Origin: Marinobacter santoriniensis NKSG1
Lineage (GTDB): Bacteria; Pseudomonadota; Gammaproteobacteria; Pseudomonadales; Oleiphilaceae
Length of the DNA stretch: 64,000 bases
Reading direction: 5' to 3'
Assembly: GCF_000347775.1 (NCBI RefSeq)
Contig: NZ_APAT01000015.1
Coordinates: forward strand, 1,090,883 to 1,154,882
Shown here: positions 42,401-50,743 of the stretch, one piece after another
Numbering within the stretch: position 1 is the stretch's first letter
Layout of the letters: every line of letters starts with the position of its first letter
Notes under the pieces: model-generated
What the model was told of the DNA's origin: nothing
Databases searched by the model: none
Seen by the model: only the letters and a program-made list of their open reading frames with translations
Translations under genes and position numbers: made by a program

Positions 42401-44726
42401 CGTCACCAAAGTCGAGAGTGATACTGGCAGTTCTGTCGCGGGCCGCCTGGCTGATAAAGCTGAAGTTTCGGCCCAACTCATCCGCAACATCGTAGTTGGC
42501 AACACGGAAGACCAGGGCTGACGGGTTGCGAAGCAGGGCTTCAACCAGATTGGGAAACACTTCGCGGCTGCTGAACACGAAGGGACCGCGTTCGGTAAAA
42601 CTGCCCCCAAGATTGATCGTCAGTGGCGTACCTGTCGTCAGCTCCGAATTCGACACAAGCGTTGCCACTGGCAGAAACTTGTCCTGCGAGCCTACTTGCT
42701 GAAGTACCGTAATTTCCAGGTTGCTCAGGGTCAGGGGCACGCTGCCGTCATTGGTGATGGTAACGGGAACTTCGATGCTGGCACCGACCACTTCGCGAGT
42801 GACCGACTGGGTGGTGCTGAGCTCCTGCCCCTTGGCCAGCGACTGCTCATACGCCTGTTGCGATTCCCTTGCCGAGCTCCGATCCGTCTGCCAGCCGCTG
42901 GAGCTGGCATACGACCCGGAGGCTGTCGCCTCAAAACCGCCTGTATAACTATCCTCTCCTCCAAAGAACGAGCCGCCACCGCCCCCAGTGCGCACCGAAA
43001 GCCCGACTGCCCATTCGCTGGTTCCGTTATCCGAGCGGGAGAACGATTTATTCTCGCTCTGGGAGAGTGTTGAACTGGTGCTGGACTCCTGGGTGACCAA
43101 CTGACCCGATTCATCGGTATAGCTGTAACGCTCGTCGATCTGGAGCCGGACATCCCCCACATTGATACTGACCTCCGGCAAATCGGCAACGCGCGGATCC
43201 CGATTCAGTTCAAACAGTTCCTGATAATCACTGAGCTGATCACCATCAGTGTCTGCCAGAATCGGAGAAGTCTTCAGATCAAAATGTTCGAAGCCGTCCT
43301 GTAAGCCGTCACTATCGCTGTCCTGGGCAAAGGGATTACTGAAGATGGTATTCAGTTCCAGGTTATCTCCCAGGCCATCGCCATCGGTGTCGGTCACCCT
43401 CGGGTTCATTCCGTATTGCAGTTCCACGGAATCGCTCAAGCCGTCACCGTCGGTATCTGCACGATCGGGATCACTGGTAACCTGACGGCTGACAATGTCA
43501 CCGTTCGCCAACTCGATGATTACCGTGTAACCGGCCTGTTCCTCATTGTCATAAAGGCCGTCACCGTCAGTATCCACCAGTTCCTCCGCCCGTGGAGGCG
43601 TTCCAGCAAACGTTGCCGTGTTGGCGGTCAGCGTTACCGTGGTGCCCGATGAGACTTTCAACTGCTGGCCGTACATATCGGTGGCGTTGGTTACCGTAAC
43701 CTCGTACGTCAACTCGTTCTGCGACCGTGTGGTGAGCTCGACCGCCTGGCGGTCGGCGCTGGCAAAACGCGCAGAAACCACCAGCAAGGCACCGGCTTCA
43801 GGATTCACATTTTCCTGGACAATCGAAAAGTTCGATGGCGCGACCGTTTGATCGCTCATTGCCTTATTGAACACCACCAGAACGCGGGTATTGTCCAGGG
43901 AGGCGGCACTGACCACGGATGGCGCCTCTGCCTTGGCCGATTCTAGGGATGCTCCCAGAAAGGTGCTTGCAGACGCAGACATCAGCAGGGGCAATCCGCT
44001 CACCAGACCGGTAACGCCCGTTACCTCAAGATTGTAGTATTCATCCGACTGCGGCTCGGTGGTCAGCATGACGGTATTAGCCTGGGGGCCCATGGCTGCC
44101 GCAACAATCTTGAGTGGCTGTCCACTTTCCGATGAAAGTTGATAGCTTTTTATCTTTCCTGCCGAATCGGAAACCGGTTCATTGAACTCCAGAAAAACCT
44201 GCGTGTCGCTCAAGGAAACGGCGTTCTTTATGACGGGTTCTTCGCTACCATCGCCTGTGAAGAGTATCGGCTGATCGTCAATGTTCACCAGATCCAGAGT
44301 GAGCGTTCCATTGGGGACCAGTTGAAGATCTTCTTCAGCTGGAGCGATCTCCAGTAACACGGTGGTACCGTCTTTGCCGGGGTACGACGCGACAACTGGT
44401 GCAGAATGGCCGTTAGAGAGTGTTATGGTGTAGTTGAAGATATTGCCTGAAATGTCGGGGGCAACGTCCGTCGCAAAGCGGACCTCTATGTAATTTCGGC
44501 TCAGGGCCGTGACTTTACGGATAGCAGGGAGTTCGGCGGAGTTAACACTGGCGCCACTGGCATCTGTTGACTCATCGACACTGTCGCTCCCGCCACCGCC
44601 ACAAGCCGTCAGCACCAACGCCAACAATGCCAACAACAGCAACCGTGGGATGCTTGCAACCATTCCCGAAGCGCCACTTGTCCAGTGCCGCCAACTTACC
44701 CAATTGATCCCTCCATGAACTGACAT
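39474..44726 (-). CDS. Giant lipoprotein with Ig-like domains, Ca-binding TSP3-type repeats and a protective-antigen-like region
   Basis: This protein has 1750 residues. Its signal peptide ends in LALLALVLTAC (lipid Cys-42), so it is membrane-anchored; Met-22 (44663) is an alternative start. Residues about 65-375 look like SbsA/Big-type beta domains (RVLVVFNKAMSD). Residues 384-515 hold Ca-binding DTDGDGLxD repeats including NEEQAGYTVIIEL. Residues 520-780 are a Ser/Gly-rich beta region followed by a domain that resembles, by eye, the pore and following regions of anthrax protective antigen. Residues 835-1295 contain eight NGxxxSxxxGDD motifs mixed with more Ca repeats. Ca repeats continue to about 1550, then comes a Cys-containing C-terminal domain. 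It is divergent from a two-component system. Its function is unknown; a secreted or surface pore-forming or adhesive role is inference. Confidence 0.75.
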   Translation of the reverse strand: MSVHGGINWVSWRHWTSGASGMVASIPRLLLLALLALVLTACGGGGSDSVDESTDASGASVNSAELPAIRKVTALSRNYIEVRFATDVAPDISGNIFNYTITLSNGHSAPVVASYPGKDGTTVLLEIAPAEEDLQLVPNGTLTLDLVNIDDQPILFTGDGSEEPVIKNAVSLSDTQVFLEFNEPVSDSAGKIKSYQLSSESGQPLKIVAAAMGPQANTVMLTTEPQSDEYYNLEVTGVTGLVSGLPLLMSASASTFLGASLESAKAEAPSVVSAASLDNTRVLVVFNKAMSDQTVAPSNFSIVQENVNPEAGALLVVSARFASADRQAVELTTRSQNELTYEVTVTNATDMYGQQLKVSSGTTVTLTANTATFAGTPPRAEELVDTDGDGLYDNEEQAGYTVIIELANGDIVSRQVTSDPDRADTDGDGLSDSVELQYGMNPRVTDTDGDGLGDNLELNTIFSNPFAQDSDSDGLQDGFEHFDLKTSPILADTDGDQLSDYQELFELNRDPRVADLPEVSINVGDVRLQIDERYSYTDESGQLVTQESSTSSTLSQSENKSFSRSDNGTSEWAVGLSVRTGGGGGSFFGGEDSYTGGFEATASGSYASSSGWQTDRSSARESQQAYEQSLAKGQELSTTQSVTREVVGASIEVPVTITNDGSVPLTLSNLEITVLQQVGSQDKFLPVATLVSNSELTTGTPLTINLGGSFTERGPFVFSSREVFPNLVEALLRNPSALVFRVANYDVADELGRNFSFISQAARDRTASITLDFGDAAAAKNYLVATNGILTEDSQYLGGFSSSGRALGVPLAYLLEADLGLPRHQTAQDTVAAGYNGALESVAAGDDVLDVEANVIRAGANGWLETVPAGDDYVANPTGVSGIIAGLNKTADSIAQGDDIQLVPLNSNGLSLGTVIIGPGENGVLDTPAQGDDTVDFIGGYETSRTCSAFSANAGDVCRVDGDCQTGTCTGPQKLVRVKSLRNGDFNRAWVILTTGQVPDAADFDQVNVEPGNNLSLAFLQDLDGDGLFARNEFLYGSTDSDRDQLDNGTFGPGFASASQNCNSAKNCDGKPDSMDSDQDGLSDFAEVFVGWKVAVDGGALRQTFSSPRFRDTDGDGLDDIAEQDLREFCASGDARSQGLCAFQNEAPVEQADAIGIIAGKDKTASTTAMGDDEQLTPVATSGLAFGTPVVGPGPNGIMDSALAGDDVYEGASNIPPATDPTEPDTDRDNISDYAELNGFDAKLAIVDGGNGLAESARNGDDVQRVFINNPVSGAGVIILPGDNRIIDSPAGGDDYLRPAVTVETDPLRRDTDDDSVADGNERIRGSDPTVDDVADFSDMDQDGLTDAEESLGWLVPVVGGTAYPVNSSPSLPDTDFDGLPDFVERDLRTDPNKADTDGDGIGDYEEVADLSKYLTIAALYPNMNITSANTGGYGTDPTKADTDKDNLTDYQELIEGFRLSLPGDTLPTTVFTNPLFADTDLDGLEDGDERSRNTDPNNADTDGDGRKDGAEIQVGTNPLIPDVAFQIVLRDVITNDQCTDGGTNGGDSYAGEVLWWVVVDDPQTGGRTLLSDALDAEFFQGADEDLGAIFALDSAFDFDGDGTKETTFSFRDRVPGSFPLGSSPRACYYTRHWSQSSWLPLNKRSKVYTMVPGDSFGLQAQFVEQDGFISADCGVAPSYIPTVIDGKELNKIVRKRYSYSDLVNSSGVISLVSSDAMDVVNSGTCTIDFQIDIDVIGEAGPKPVGLRSP

Positions 44727-44928
44727 AGCCTCTGTTCCCCCGTTCCTTCGTTCTGAACATAGCCAGCCCGGAATATCCCTTCGCCTGGAAATGAGTCGGG
44801 CATGCCGCTTTAATGTTAATAAGTTGTTATTAATTCATTCGAATCAGTAGTATTCGAAATTACTTGTGTCTGGTCATTAGTCATAAGTATGAACTTCACG
44901 CATTTTTCGCAGCCTCCGGACTTGCCCT

Positions 44929-45552
44929 ATGAGAATGCTGATAGTGGATGATCACCAGCTGTTTATTGATGGCATCCGCCATGTTTTGAACCGACTGGCG
45001 CCGGATGCAGTCATTACGGAGGCAAACACATCCTTCTCCGCCATCGACATTCTCGAATCCGGCGAGTCCTTTGATCTGGTATTTATCGACCTCGTGATTC
45101 CGGGCATGGATGGGCTTTCCATCCTCAAGCGCCTGCATGCACAGGGCATCTGGTACCCCCTGGTGATCCTGTCGGGTGATGAAAACGTTCGAACCATCAA
45201 AGCGGCACTGGAGCTTGGGGCTCTGGGATTCATTCCAAAATCGTTCAGCAGTGAAGCGATGCTTTCAGCACTCAGATCGATTCTCGAGGGTGAGCTTTTT
45301 GTGCCCCAGGCAATCAGCCAACAGTTGAATGAACTGAAGCCAAGACGCTTCACACAGAACGGAAACATTACCCGGCGCCAATTACAGGTCCTTGAGCTGC
45401 TGGCGCAGGGCTACACCAACCGACAGATTGCAGCCACGCTGTGCCTGACCGAACACACGATTAAAGCGCACGTCAGCGCATTGTTTATTGAGCTCAACGT
45501 TGCGAACCGCACCGAGTGCGTGCAAATGGCCGAATCCCGGGGCCTTATTTGA
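44929..45552 (+). CDS. LuxR-family response regulator
   Basis: This protein of 207 residues has a receiver domain with D7, D8 and phospho-acceptor D54 (LVFIDLVIPGMDG), then a LuxR/FixJ helix-turn-helix (ITRRQLQVLELLAQGYTNRQIAATLCLTEHTIKAHVSALF). The ribosome site is poor; Met-3 (44935) is also possible. It is divergent from the giant lipoprotein gene across a 202-base AT-rich gap, and 25 bases upstream of a hybrid kinase, so it probably controls the lipoprotein gene. That target is inferred from position only. Confidence 0.88.
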   Translation: MRMLIVDDHQLFIDGIRHVLNRLAPDAVITEANTSFSAIDILESGESFDLVFIDLVIPGMDGLSILKRLHAQGIWYPLVILSGDENVRTIKAALELGALGFIPKSFSSEAMLSALRSILEGELFVPQAISQQLNELKPRRFTQNGNITRRQLQVLELLAQGYTNRQIAATLCLTEHTIKAHVSALFIELNVANRTECVQMAESRGLI

Positions 45553-45577
45553 GACCACACGAGCACAGGCATTTCGC

Positions 45578-47326
45578 ATGAACGCCAGCGAAATCGAACA
45601 ACGAACCGCTCAGGCCGCGCTTGAGCCTTACATCGAGAGTATGGGCCGAACGGCACTGCTCACCACCGTTGTTCCAATTACGTTTGCAGGGATTTTGTGG
45701 CCAGAGGTCGGCCGCACTTCTTTATTGGTTTGGTTGCTGCTGGTGCTGACCGTGATCGGGATTCGTTACCTGGCATCAACGGCCTATGAGAAGAAGCAGT
45801 CTGACTTTCGGGAATCCGGTCGCTGGTGCCGGCGTATGCTGATGATTTCGCTATCACTGGGGCTGCTTTGGGCCTTTGCAATCCTGAACTTCTTCGCCGA
45901 ATCGTCGCCACCTCATCAGGTGTTTACCATTACTATCGCGGTTACCCTTGGCATAGGATCCATATCGGCAGGCACCCATTGGCTACCTTTGTACTACGTT
46001 TACGGCCTTCCAATCCTGTTGGCGTTGACGGTGCGCCTGGCAATGGTGGGGACGTTACCCTACCTGGCACTTTCGGGAATGATGTTTCTGGCCCTGCTGG
46101 CCTGCGTGGTGTTTGTCAAAAAACTGAACTCGGTTGTGCATTCCGAAATGATCCTGCGGCACGAAAGCGCCGAACTCGCAGATCAGTTGAAAATTAAAAC
46201 CGAAGAGGCTGAGGAATCCGTTTACGCGAAATCCCGCGTTCTGGCGGCCGCCAGCCACGACCTTCGACAACCTCTGCACGCGTTGTCCCTGTTCTTTGAT
46301 GCCCTGAAAGAGCCACAACCGGCAGCCGAGCAATCGCGAATATTCAAACGCATCGACGTCTCCATCGAGGCCCTGCGAAAGCTGTTTGACGCCCTGTTTG
46401 ATATGTCCCGGCTGGATGCCAATGTGGTCCATCCCGAACTGAGTCATTTTGATATTCGCCAATGCCTTGAAGACCTTCAGGAGGAATATCGGAAAGAAGC
46501 CGAAAAAAGACAGCTCCGTCTGCGCGTGCGCGCCGTTTCCTGCCCCATCGAATCTGACCGGGCTCTGTTGCAGCGAATTCTCAGAAACCTCATCAGCAAC
46601 AGCCTGCGCTACACCCAGCATGGGGGCGTTCTGATTTCTGCCAGAAAACGACAGTCCTCGGTGTTGATTCAGGTATGGGACACGGGCATCGGGATCCCGA
46701 AAGAAAGCCGGGAAAAAGCTTTTATGGAGTTCCAGCAATTGCAATCTGGAACAACCGGTAACGACAAGGGGCTTGGATTCGGTTTGGCCATTGTAAGGCG
46801 CCTCTGTGACCTACTGGGTTATCCGCTCACCCTGCGCTCGGCCGTTGGCAGGGGTAGCGTCATGAGTCTGGAGGTCCCCATAGGAGATAAGGAGTCCGTC
46901 GGTCACACTGTATCTGAGAATCAACACGCACTCCTGAAGAACCCGGGGCAACGAGTGATGGTGATTGACGACGACCCCAGCATCCTGAACGCTATGCACA
47001 CATTGCTCACTGCCTGGGGGTTCAAGGTCGACACAGCAACGAGCTACTCGGAAGCTATGGCACTGAAACAACACGATGCGCCGGCGCCGCATCTGATTCT
47101 GTCAGATCTCAGCCTGCAGAATCAGGAAAACGGTATTGAAGTGATTCGCCAATTCAGGAATCGCTACCAACGGGAGATCCCAGGCATTCTCATTTCAGGT
47201 ACAACTGATCCAAAACAGTTGCGGGAGGCGCGGGCAAGTGGTCTCCACATGATTCAGAAGCCAATCAGTCCACCCCTGCTGCGCAGTATCATTCAGCATC
47301 AACTCTCGTTGGCGTCAACCGACTAG
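45578..47326 (+). CDS. Hybrid sensor histidine kinase with C-terminal receiver
   Basis: This protein of 582 residues has about six membrane helices (residues 25-180) and no obvious extracytoplasmic binding domain. The kinase has the phospho-His H227 in AAASHDLRQPLHAL and ATPase motifs NLISNSLRYT, DTGIGIP and GLGFGLAI. A receiver domain follows with D510 (HLILSDLSLQ). The HDLRQPLHAL form is typical of kinases that pair with LuxR-type regulators. The start at 45578 fits the family better than earlier codons. It is the last gene of the insertion, 34 bases before the ubiU stop, and converges with ubiU. Confidence 0.88.
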   Translation: MNASEIEQRTAQAALEPYIESMGRTALLTTVVPITFAGILWPEVGRTSLLVWLLLVLTVIGIRYLASTAYEKKQSDFRESGRWCRRMLMISLSLGLLWAFAILNFFAESSPPHQVFTITIAVTLGIGSISAGTHWLPLYYVYGLPILLALTVRLAMVGTLPYLALSGMMFLALLACVVFVKKLNSVVHSEMILRHESAELADQLKIKTEEAEESVYAKSRVLAAASHDLRQPLHALSLFFDALKEPQPAAEQSRIFKRIDVSIEALRKLFDALFDMSRLDANVVHPELSHFDIRQCLEDLQEEYRKEAEKRQLRLRVRAVSCPIESDRALLQRILRNLISNSLRYTQHGGVLISARKRQSSVLIQVWDTGIGIPKESREKAFMEFQQLQSGTTGNDKGLGFGLAIVRRLCDLLGYPLTLRSAVGRGSVMSLEVPIGDKESVGHTVSENQHALLKNPGQRVMVIDDDPSILNAMHTLLTAWGFKVDTATSYSEAMALKQHDAPAPHLILSDLSLQNQENGIEVIRQFRNRYQREIPGILISGTTDPKQLREARASGLHMIQKPISPPLLRSIIQHQLSLASTD

Positions 47327-47356
47327 ATAATACAGGTGGGCCAGTGACAAGTGCAG

Positions 47357-47387
47357 AACCTTATTTCCACTTGCGATGGTAGGCGCC
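47357..47387. repeat. 31-bp direct repeat, right copy (3' end of ubiU)
   Basis: This is identical to 39258-39288. It covers the last codons of ubiU (GAYHRKWK and stop) plus four bases beyond. See the island entry. Confidence 0.9.
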
Positions 47388-48356
47388 AATCGTGGTCAGG
47401 CCACCTTCGGAAAGCCCCGCCAGCGTGGTATTCCACTCGCTTTGGGTGACGAACGTATCGGGATTGGATTGAACCCGATCCAGGGCCTGGCGCCAGGTAC
47501 GGGCCACATCGGCGATGTAGGCAGGACTTCGCTGGCGGCCTTCGATCTTGACCGCACTGATCCCCAGTGCCTTGAGCTCAGGCAGGAGATCGAGGGTGTT
47601 CAGGCTGACCGGTTCCTCGATGGCATGATAGACACTGCCCTCCACCTCAAATCGCCCTTTACACAACGTGGGATACCCGGCCGACTCTCCCCGCCCGTAA
47701 CGATCAATCAGTACGTCGTTGAGCCGGGATTCCAGGCCATCGGGAGTTTCCTCCCAGCGCACCGCTTTCGCCGGGGAACAGGCACCCCGGGTGTTCGGAG
47801 ATTCGTCGGTGAGATACGAGGACAGGTAACACCGACCTTCGGCCATGATGCACAGGCTGCCGAAGGCAAAGACTTCCAGTTCGACCGGGCTCTGCCTGGC
47901 GACGCCTTTTACCTGGTCGAGTGAGAGCACCCGGGGCAGGACGGCCCGACGAATATCGAAATTGTCCTTGTAGAACGACAGGGCCTCGTGGCTGGTGGCT
48001 GAGCCCTGAACGGAAAGATGGCGCGGGATATGGGGGTGTCGGTTGGCGGCGTATTCAAGCAACCCCATGTCGGCCAGGATGATGGCATCCACACCAAGGC
48101 CCGCCGCACGATCAACGGCCGCTTTCCACTGTTCCCAGCCGTCCGGCTGGGGATAGGTGTTGATGGCACAGAACACCCGGCAACCCCTGGCATGGGCGTA
48201 CTCGATGCCCTCAGCCGCGCGCCGGTCGTTGAAATTCAGACCCGCGAACTGCCGGGCATTGGTACTGTCGCGGAAGCCGAGATAGACGGCATCGGCGCCA
48301 TGATCAACGGCCGCTTTCAGGGCCGGCAGACTGCCGGCGGGACAGACAAGTTCCAT
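47361..48356 (-). CDS. ubiU: UbiU, O2-independent ubiquinone hydroxylation protein
   Basis: This U32-family protein of 331 residues starts MELVCPAGSLPALKAAVDHG. The four [4Fe-4S] cysteines are C169, C176, C193 and C232, the same positions as in E. coli UbiU. It forms a heterodimer with UbiV and uses prephenate-type donors for hydroxylation in anoxic growth. GGAG precedes the ATG. An FNR-like site lies 57-70 bases upstream. Its 3' end is the boundary of the inserted segment and is repeated next to ubiV. The reading frame is intact and of normal length. Confidence 0.95.
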   Translation of the reverse strand: MELVCPAGSLPALKAAVDHGADAVYLGFRDSTNARQFAGLNFNDRRAAEGIEYAHARGCRVFCAINTYPQPDGWEQWKAAVDRAAGLGVDAIILADMGLLEYAANRHPHIPRHLSVQGSATSHEALSFYKDNFDIRRAVLPRVLSLDQVKGVARQSPVELEVFAFGSLCIMAEGRCYLSSYLTDESPNTRGACSPAKAVRWEETPDGLESRLNDVLIDRYGRGESAGYPTLCKGRFEVEGSVYHAIEEPVSLNTLDLLPELKALGISAVKIEGRQRSPAYIADVARTWRQALDRVQSNPDTFVTQSEWNTTLAGLSEGGLTTIGAYHRKWK

Positions 48357-48412
48357 TGGTTTCTCCAGTGAAAGCCTTGGCCGCAGCCTATCGTGTAGCC
48401 CGCCAAAGGGCC

Positions 48413-48426
48413 TTGACCTTTGTCAC
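48413..48426. promoter_or_regulatory. FNR/DNR-like site upstream of ubiU
   Basis: TTGACCTTTGTCAC matches the FNR palindrome form TTGAC-N4-GTCAA with one change from symmetry. Its centre is about 63 bases before the ubiU ATG. Confidence 0.45.
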
Positions 48427-48539
48427 CGGTGCCGCGCCTACTCCCTGGGTGGTACTCCGTCCTGCTTCACACCTGACATCCCCTTCTACAACAGATCAAC
48501 GACTTACCTCGACATTACAAACACTTACAGAACGCCCAC

Positions 48540-48558
48540 TACCCCTTCGCCTACCCCT
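48540..48558 (+). promoter_or_regulatory. Two NarL-type heptamers upstream of the NIT chemoreceptor
   Basis: TACCCCT occurs at 48540-48546 and again at 48552-48558. Both match the NarL heptamer TACYYMT exactly and lie in the ubiU-chemoreceptor gap, about 50-90 bases before the possible starts. A chance match is possible with so short a motif. Confidence 0.4.
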
Positions 48559-48606
48559 TCGAGCGAATAGCTGACACCCGGCATTAACGGGGACAATGTT
48601 CTCCAG

Positions 48607-50667
48607 ATGCACTTTTCCTGGAACAGAGACATGACACTCATCAACAACCTTTCCATGCGAGGCAAGCTGATCACCCTTATGGTGCCCGCCCTTTTGGTCA
48701 TCCTTTATTTCGCCAGTAAGACCGTCCTGGTAAACATCGGCGAACTGCGTGATATGCGCGAGCTGCACACCATGATCCAGTTGGCTGATATCGGGGATCC
48801 GGTCACCGAGTCCCTGCAGAAAGAACGCGGTCGTTCGGCGGTCTTCCTGGCAAGCAAGCCCGGTTCCGACGGCGCCCGTCAGGCCAGTGCCGATCTTGCG
48901 GTACAGCGCCGGGCAACCGACGAAAGACTCACCGAGTACCACACCCGGCTCGGATCGCTCACCGCCAATTCCGTGCTTCCCGAGGACGTCAGGCACAGCA
49001 TCCAGGCACTGGATGCTGAACTGCGGGACCTGGGCGGCCTTCGCCGCGCCGTTGATGAACACGGTGTGTCTGCCGGGGACTCGGCCGCAGAGTACACCTC
49101 ACTGATTACTCAGCTGATCGACCGTGCCGCCCTGATCCTGCGTCGCGCCAACGCCCCGGAGCTCGTCCGCGAGGTCACCGCTTACCATGCGTTGGCGGAG
49201 TCCGCAGAGCGTGCCGGCCGGGAGCGGGCTGCGGGCGCCTCACTGATTCGCAGTGGCGATTTCAGCCTGCCGGCGCTTCAACGCATTGCTGCACTGGCCG
49301 GCGAGCAACAGGCCTATACCAGCCAGGCACTGGCCATGTTGCCGGCGGAATCCGATTCGAGGGCAACGCTCGAGGGCCTGGCGAACACAGCGGTCAGCCG
49401 GGATGTTTACCAAAAGCGCGACACTCTGTTCAGCAGTTCCGCCGGTATGTATGCACTGGATGCGGCTGAGTGGTTCGATGCCACTACCTTGCGCATCGGC
49501 ACCCTGAACCAGGGACGCAGCGAACTCCTGGCCGGGATTCTCTCAATGGCCGAGCAACGCCTGTCCGATGCCCGTCAGGGCTTGATCGTGGCAGGATCGA
49601 TCGCCGGTTCCGCCGTCCTTGGCGTCATCCTGCTGATGATTGTCATTGTCCGGGCTATCAACCAGCAGGTGGGCAACCTGCTCAACGGCGTCCGTTTCGC
49701 CATGGACAACAAGGACCTGCGCCAGGAAATCGACATTTCCAGCCGGGATGAAGTGGGCGTCATCGGGCAAGCCATCAACGAACTGTTCCGTCGTTTCGGC
49801 AATGCCCTGCTCCACATAGACCGGTCCAGCGTACAGCTGGCAACCGCCACCGAGGAAACCAGCTCCACGGCAGGACAAAACGCCAGCCAGGTGAAAAACC
49901 AGCAGCAGCAGATCGAGCAGGTGGCCGCGGCGACCGAGGAAATGTCTGCCACTTCCGAGGAAATCTCCCGCAACACCCAACAGGTGGCGGATGCTGCCCG
50001 GAGTGCCATGGAGAAGAGCCGGACCGGAGAAGAAGTGCTTCATGGCAACGTGCGCCGTATCCGGTCTCTGGCGGATTCCGTTCAGAAGGTGAACGAAGTG
50101 ATTGAGGAACTGGAACAACGCAGTGCCAACATCAGCGATGTGGTGGATGTCATTCGCCAGGTCGCGGACCAGACCAATCTGCTCGCACTGAACGCGGCCA
50201 TTGAGGCGGCCCGCGCCGGCGAACATGGTCGCGGCTTTGCGGTGGTCGCCGACGAAGTCCGCACCCTGGCCCAGCAGACTCATGAATCCACCACCCGGAT
50301 CGAAGAGATCATCGGCGGCTTCCAGGCGATTACCGACAATGCCAGCCGCTCTATCATGGAAAGTCACAAGCTCGCCCATGAGACCAGCGAACAGGCTTCC
50401 GAGATGGAGCAGACGTTTGCCGACATCCTGACCGACGTCAACAGCATCTCGGACATGGCCAGTCAGATTGCCACGGCATCTGAAGAACAGGTCGCCGTGA
50501 CCCGGGAACTGGCCGGCAGTATGGAATCCGTCAGCGAAGCGGCCATCCTGACCCTGACTGGTTCCCAGGAGATCACTCAGGTGACCGGCGAACAGGCTCG
50601 CCTGGCCAGGGTTCTCCAGGATCTGGCGAACGAGTTCAAAACGCCCGCGCAACTGTATGAGGCCTGA
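48607..50667 (+). CDS. Methyl-accepting chemotaxis protein with NIT nitrate/nitrite-sensing domain
   Basis: This receptor of up to 686 residues has a first membrane helix at about 20-37. Its periplasmic NIT domain begins [18 protein letters not shown], a signature of nitrate/nitrite sensors. A second helix follows (about 320-345), then HAMP and a long signalling domain with the hairpin tip [31 protein letters not shown] (shown in part). Met-9 (48631) is a likely true start since [17 protein letters not shown] is typical. It stands between ubiU and hemN, divergent from ubiU. Movement toward nitrate is the inferred role. Confidence 0.92.
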   Translation: MHFSWNRDMTLINNLSMRGKLITLMVPALLVILYFASKTVLVNIGELRDMRELHTMIQLADIGDPVTESLQKERGRSAVFLASKPGSDGARQASADLAVQRRATDERLTEYHTRLGSLTANSVLPEDVRHSIQALDAELRDLGGLRRAVDEHGVSAGDSAAEYTSLITQLIDRAALILRRANAPELVREVTAYHALAESAERAGRERAAGASLIRSGDFSLPALQRIAALAGEQQAYTSQALAMLPAESDSRATLEGLANTAVSRDVYQKRDTLFSSSAGMYALDAAEWFDATTLRIGTLNQGRSELLAGILSMAEQRLSDARQGLIVAGSIAGSAVLGVILLMIVIVRAINQQVGNLLNGVRFAMDNKDLRQEIDISSRDEVGVIGQAINELFRRFGNALLHIDRSSVQLATATEETSSTAGQNASQVKNQQQQIEQVAAATEEMSATSEEISRNTQQVADAARSAMEKSRTGEEVLHGNVRRIRSLADSVQKVNEVIEELEQRSANISDVVDVIRQVADQTNLLALNAAIEAARAGEHGRGFAVVADEVRTLAQQTHESTTRIEEIIGGFQAITDNASRSIMESHKLAHETSEQASEMEQTFADILTDVNSISDMASQIATASEEQVAVTRELAGSMESVSEAAILTLTGSQEITQVTGEQARLARVLQDLANEFKTPAQLYEA

Positions 50668-50691
50668 CAAATCCGGGCCAGCCAGAACGCA

Positions 50692-50718
50692 AAAGGGGCT
50701 GCCACCGGCAGCCCCTTT
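50692..50718. terminator. Bidirectional terminator between chemoreceptor and hemN
   Basis: A perfect 12-bp stem (AAAGGGGCTGCC with its complement around ACC) ends in TTT on the plus strand and has As/Ts at both ends. It sits between convergent genes. Confidence 0.8.
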
Positions 50719-50743
50719 GTTGTATCCGGGTCCCTGCCCCGGC

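Larger units (their letters stand above)
39289..47356. other. Inserted segment (island) splitting ubiU and ubiV
   Basis: About 8 kb between the 31-bp repeats carries three genes and nothing else: a giant Ca-binding lipoprotein (minus strand) and a response regulator plus hybrid kinase (plus strand). The interior has AT-rich gaps, for example 44800-44900. No integrase, transposase or tRNA gene is visible, so the mobilisation route is unknown. Evidence for insertion is the repeat plus the normal ubiU-ubiV adjacency in other bacteria. Confidence 0.55.

Noticed and set aside
39289..47356. Insertion as a classical transposon
   Set aside because: There is no transposase and no terminal inverted repeats. 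The repeats are direct, 31 bases, and lie in a gene end, which fits site-specific or homology-driven insertion better.
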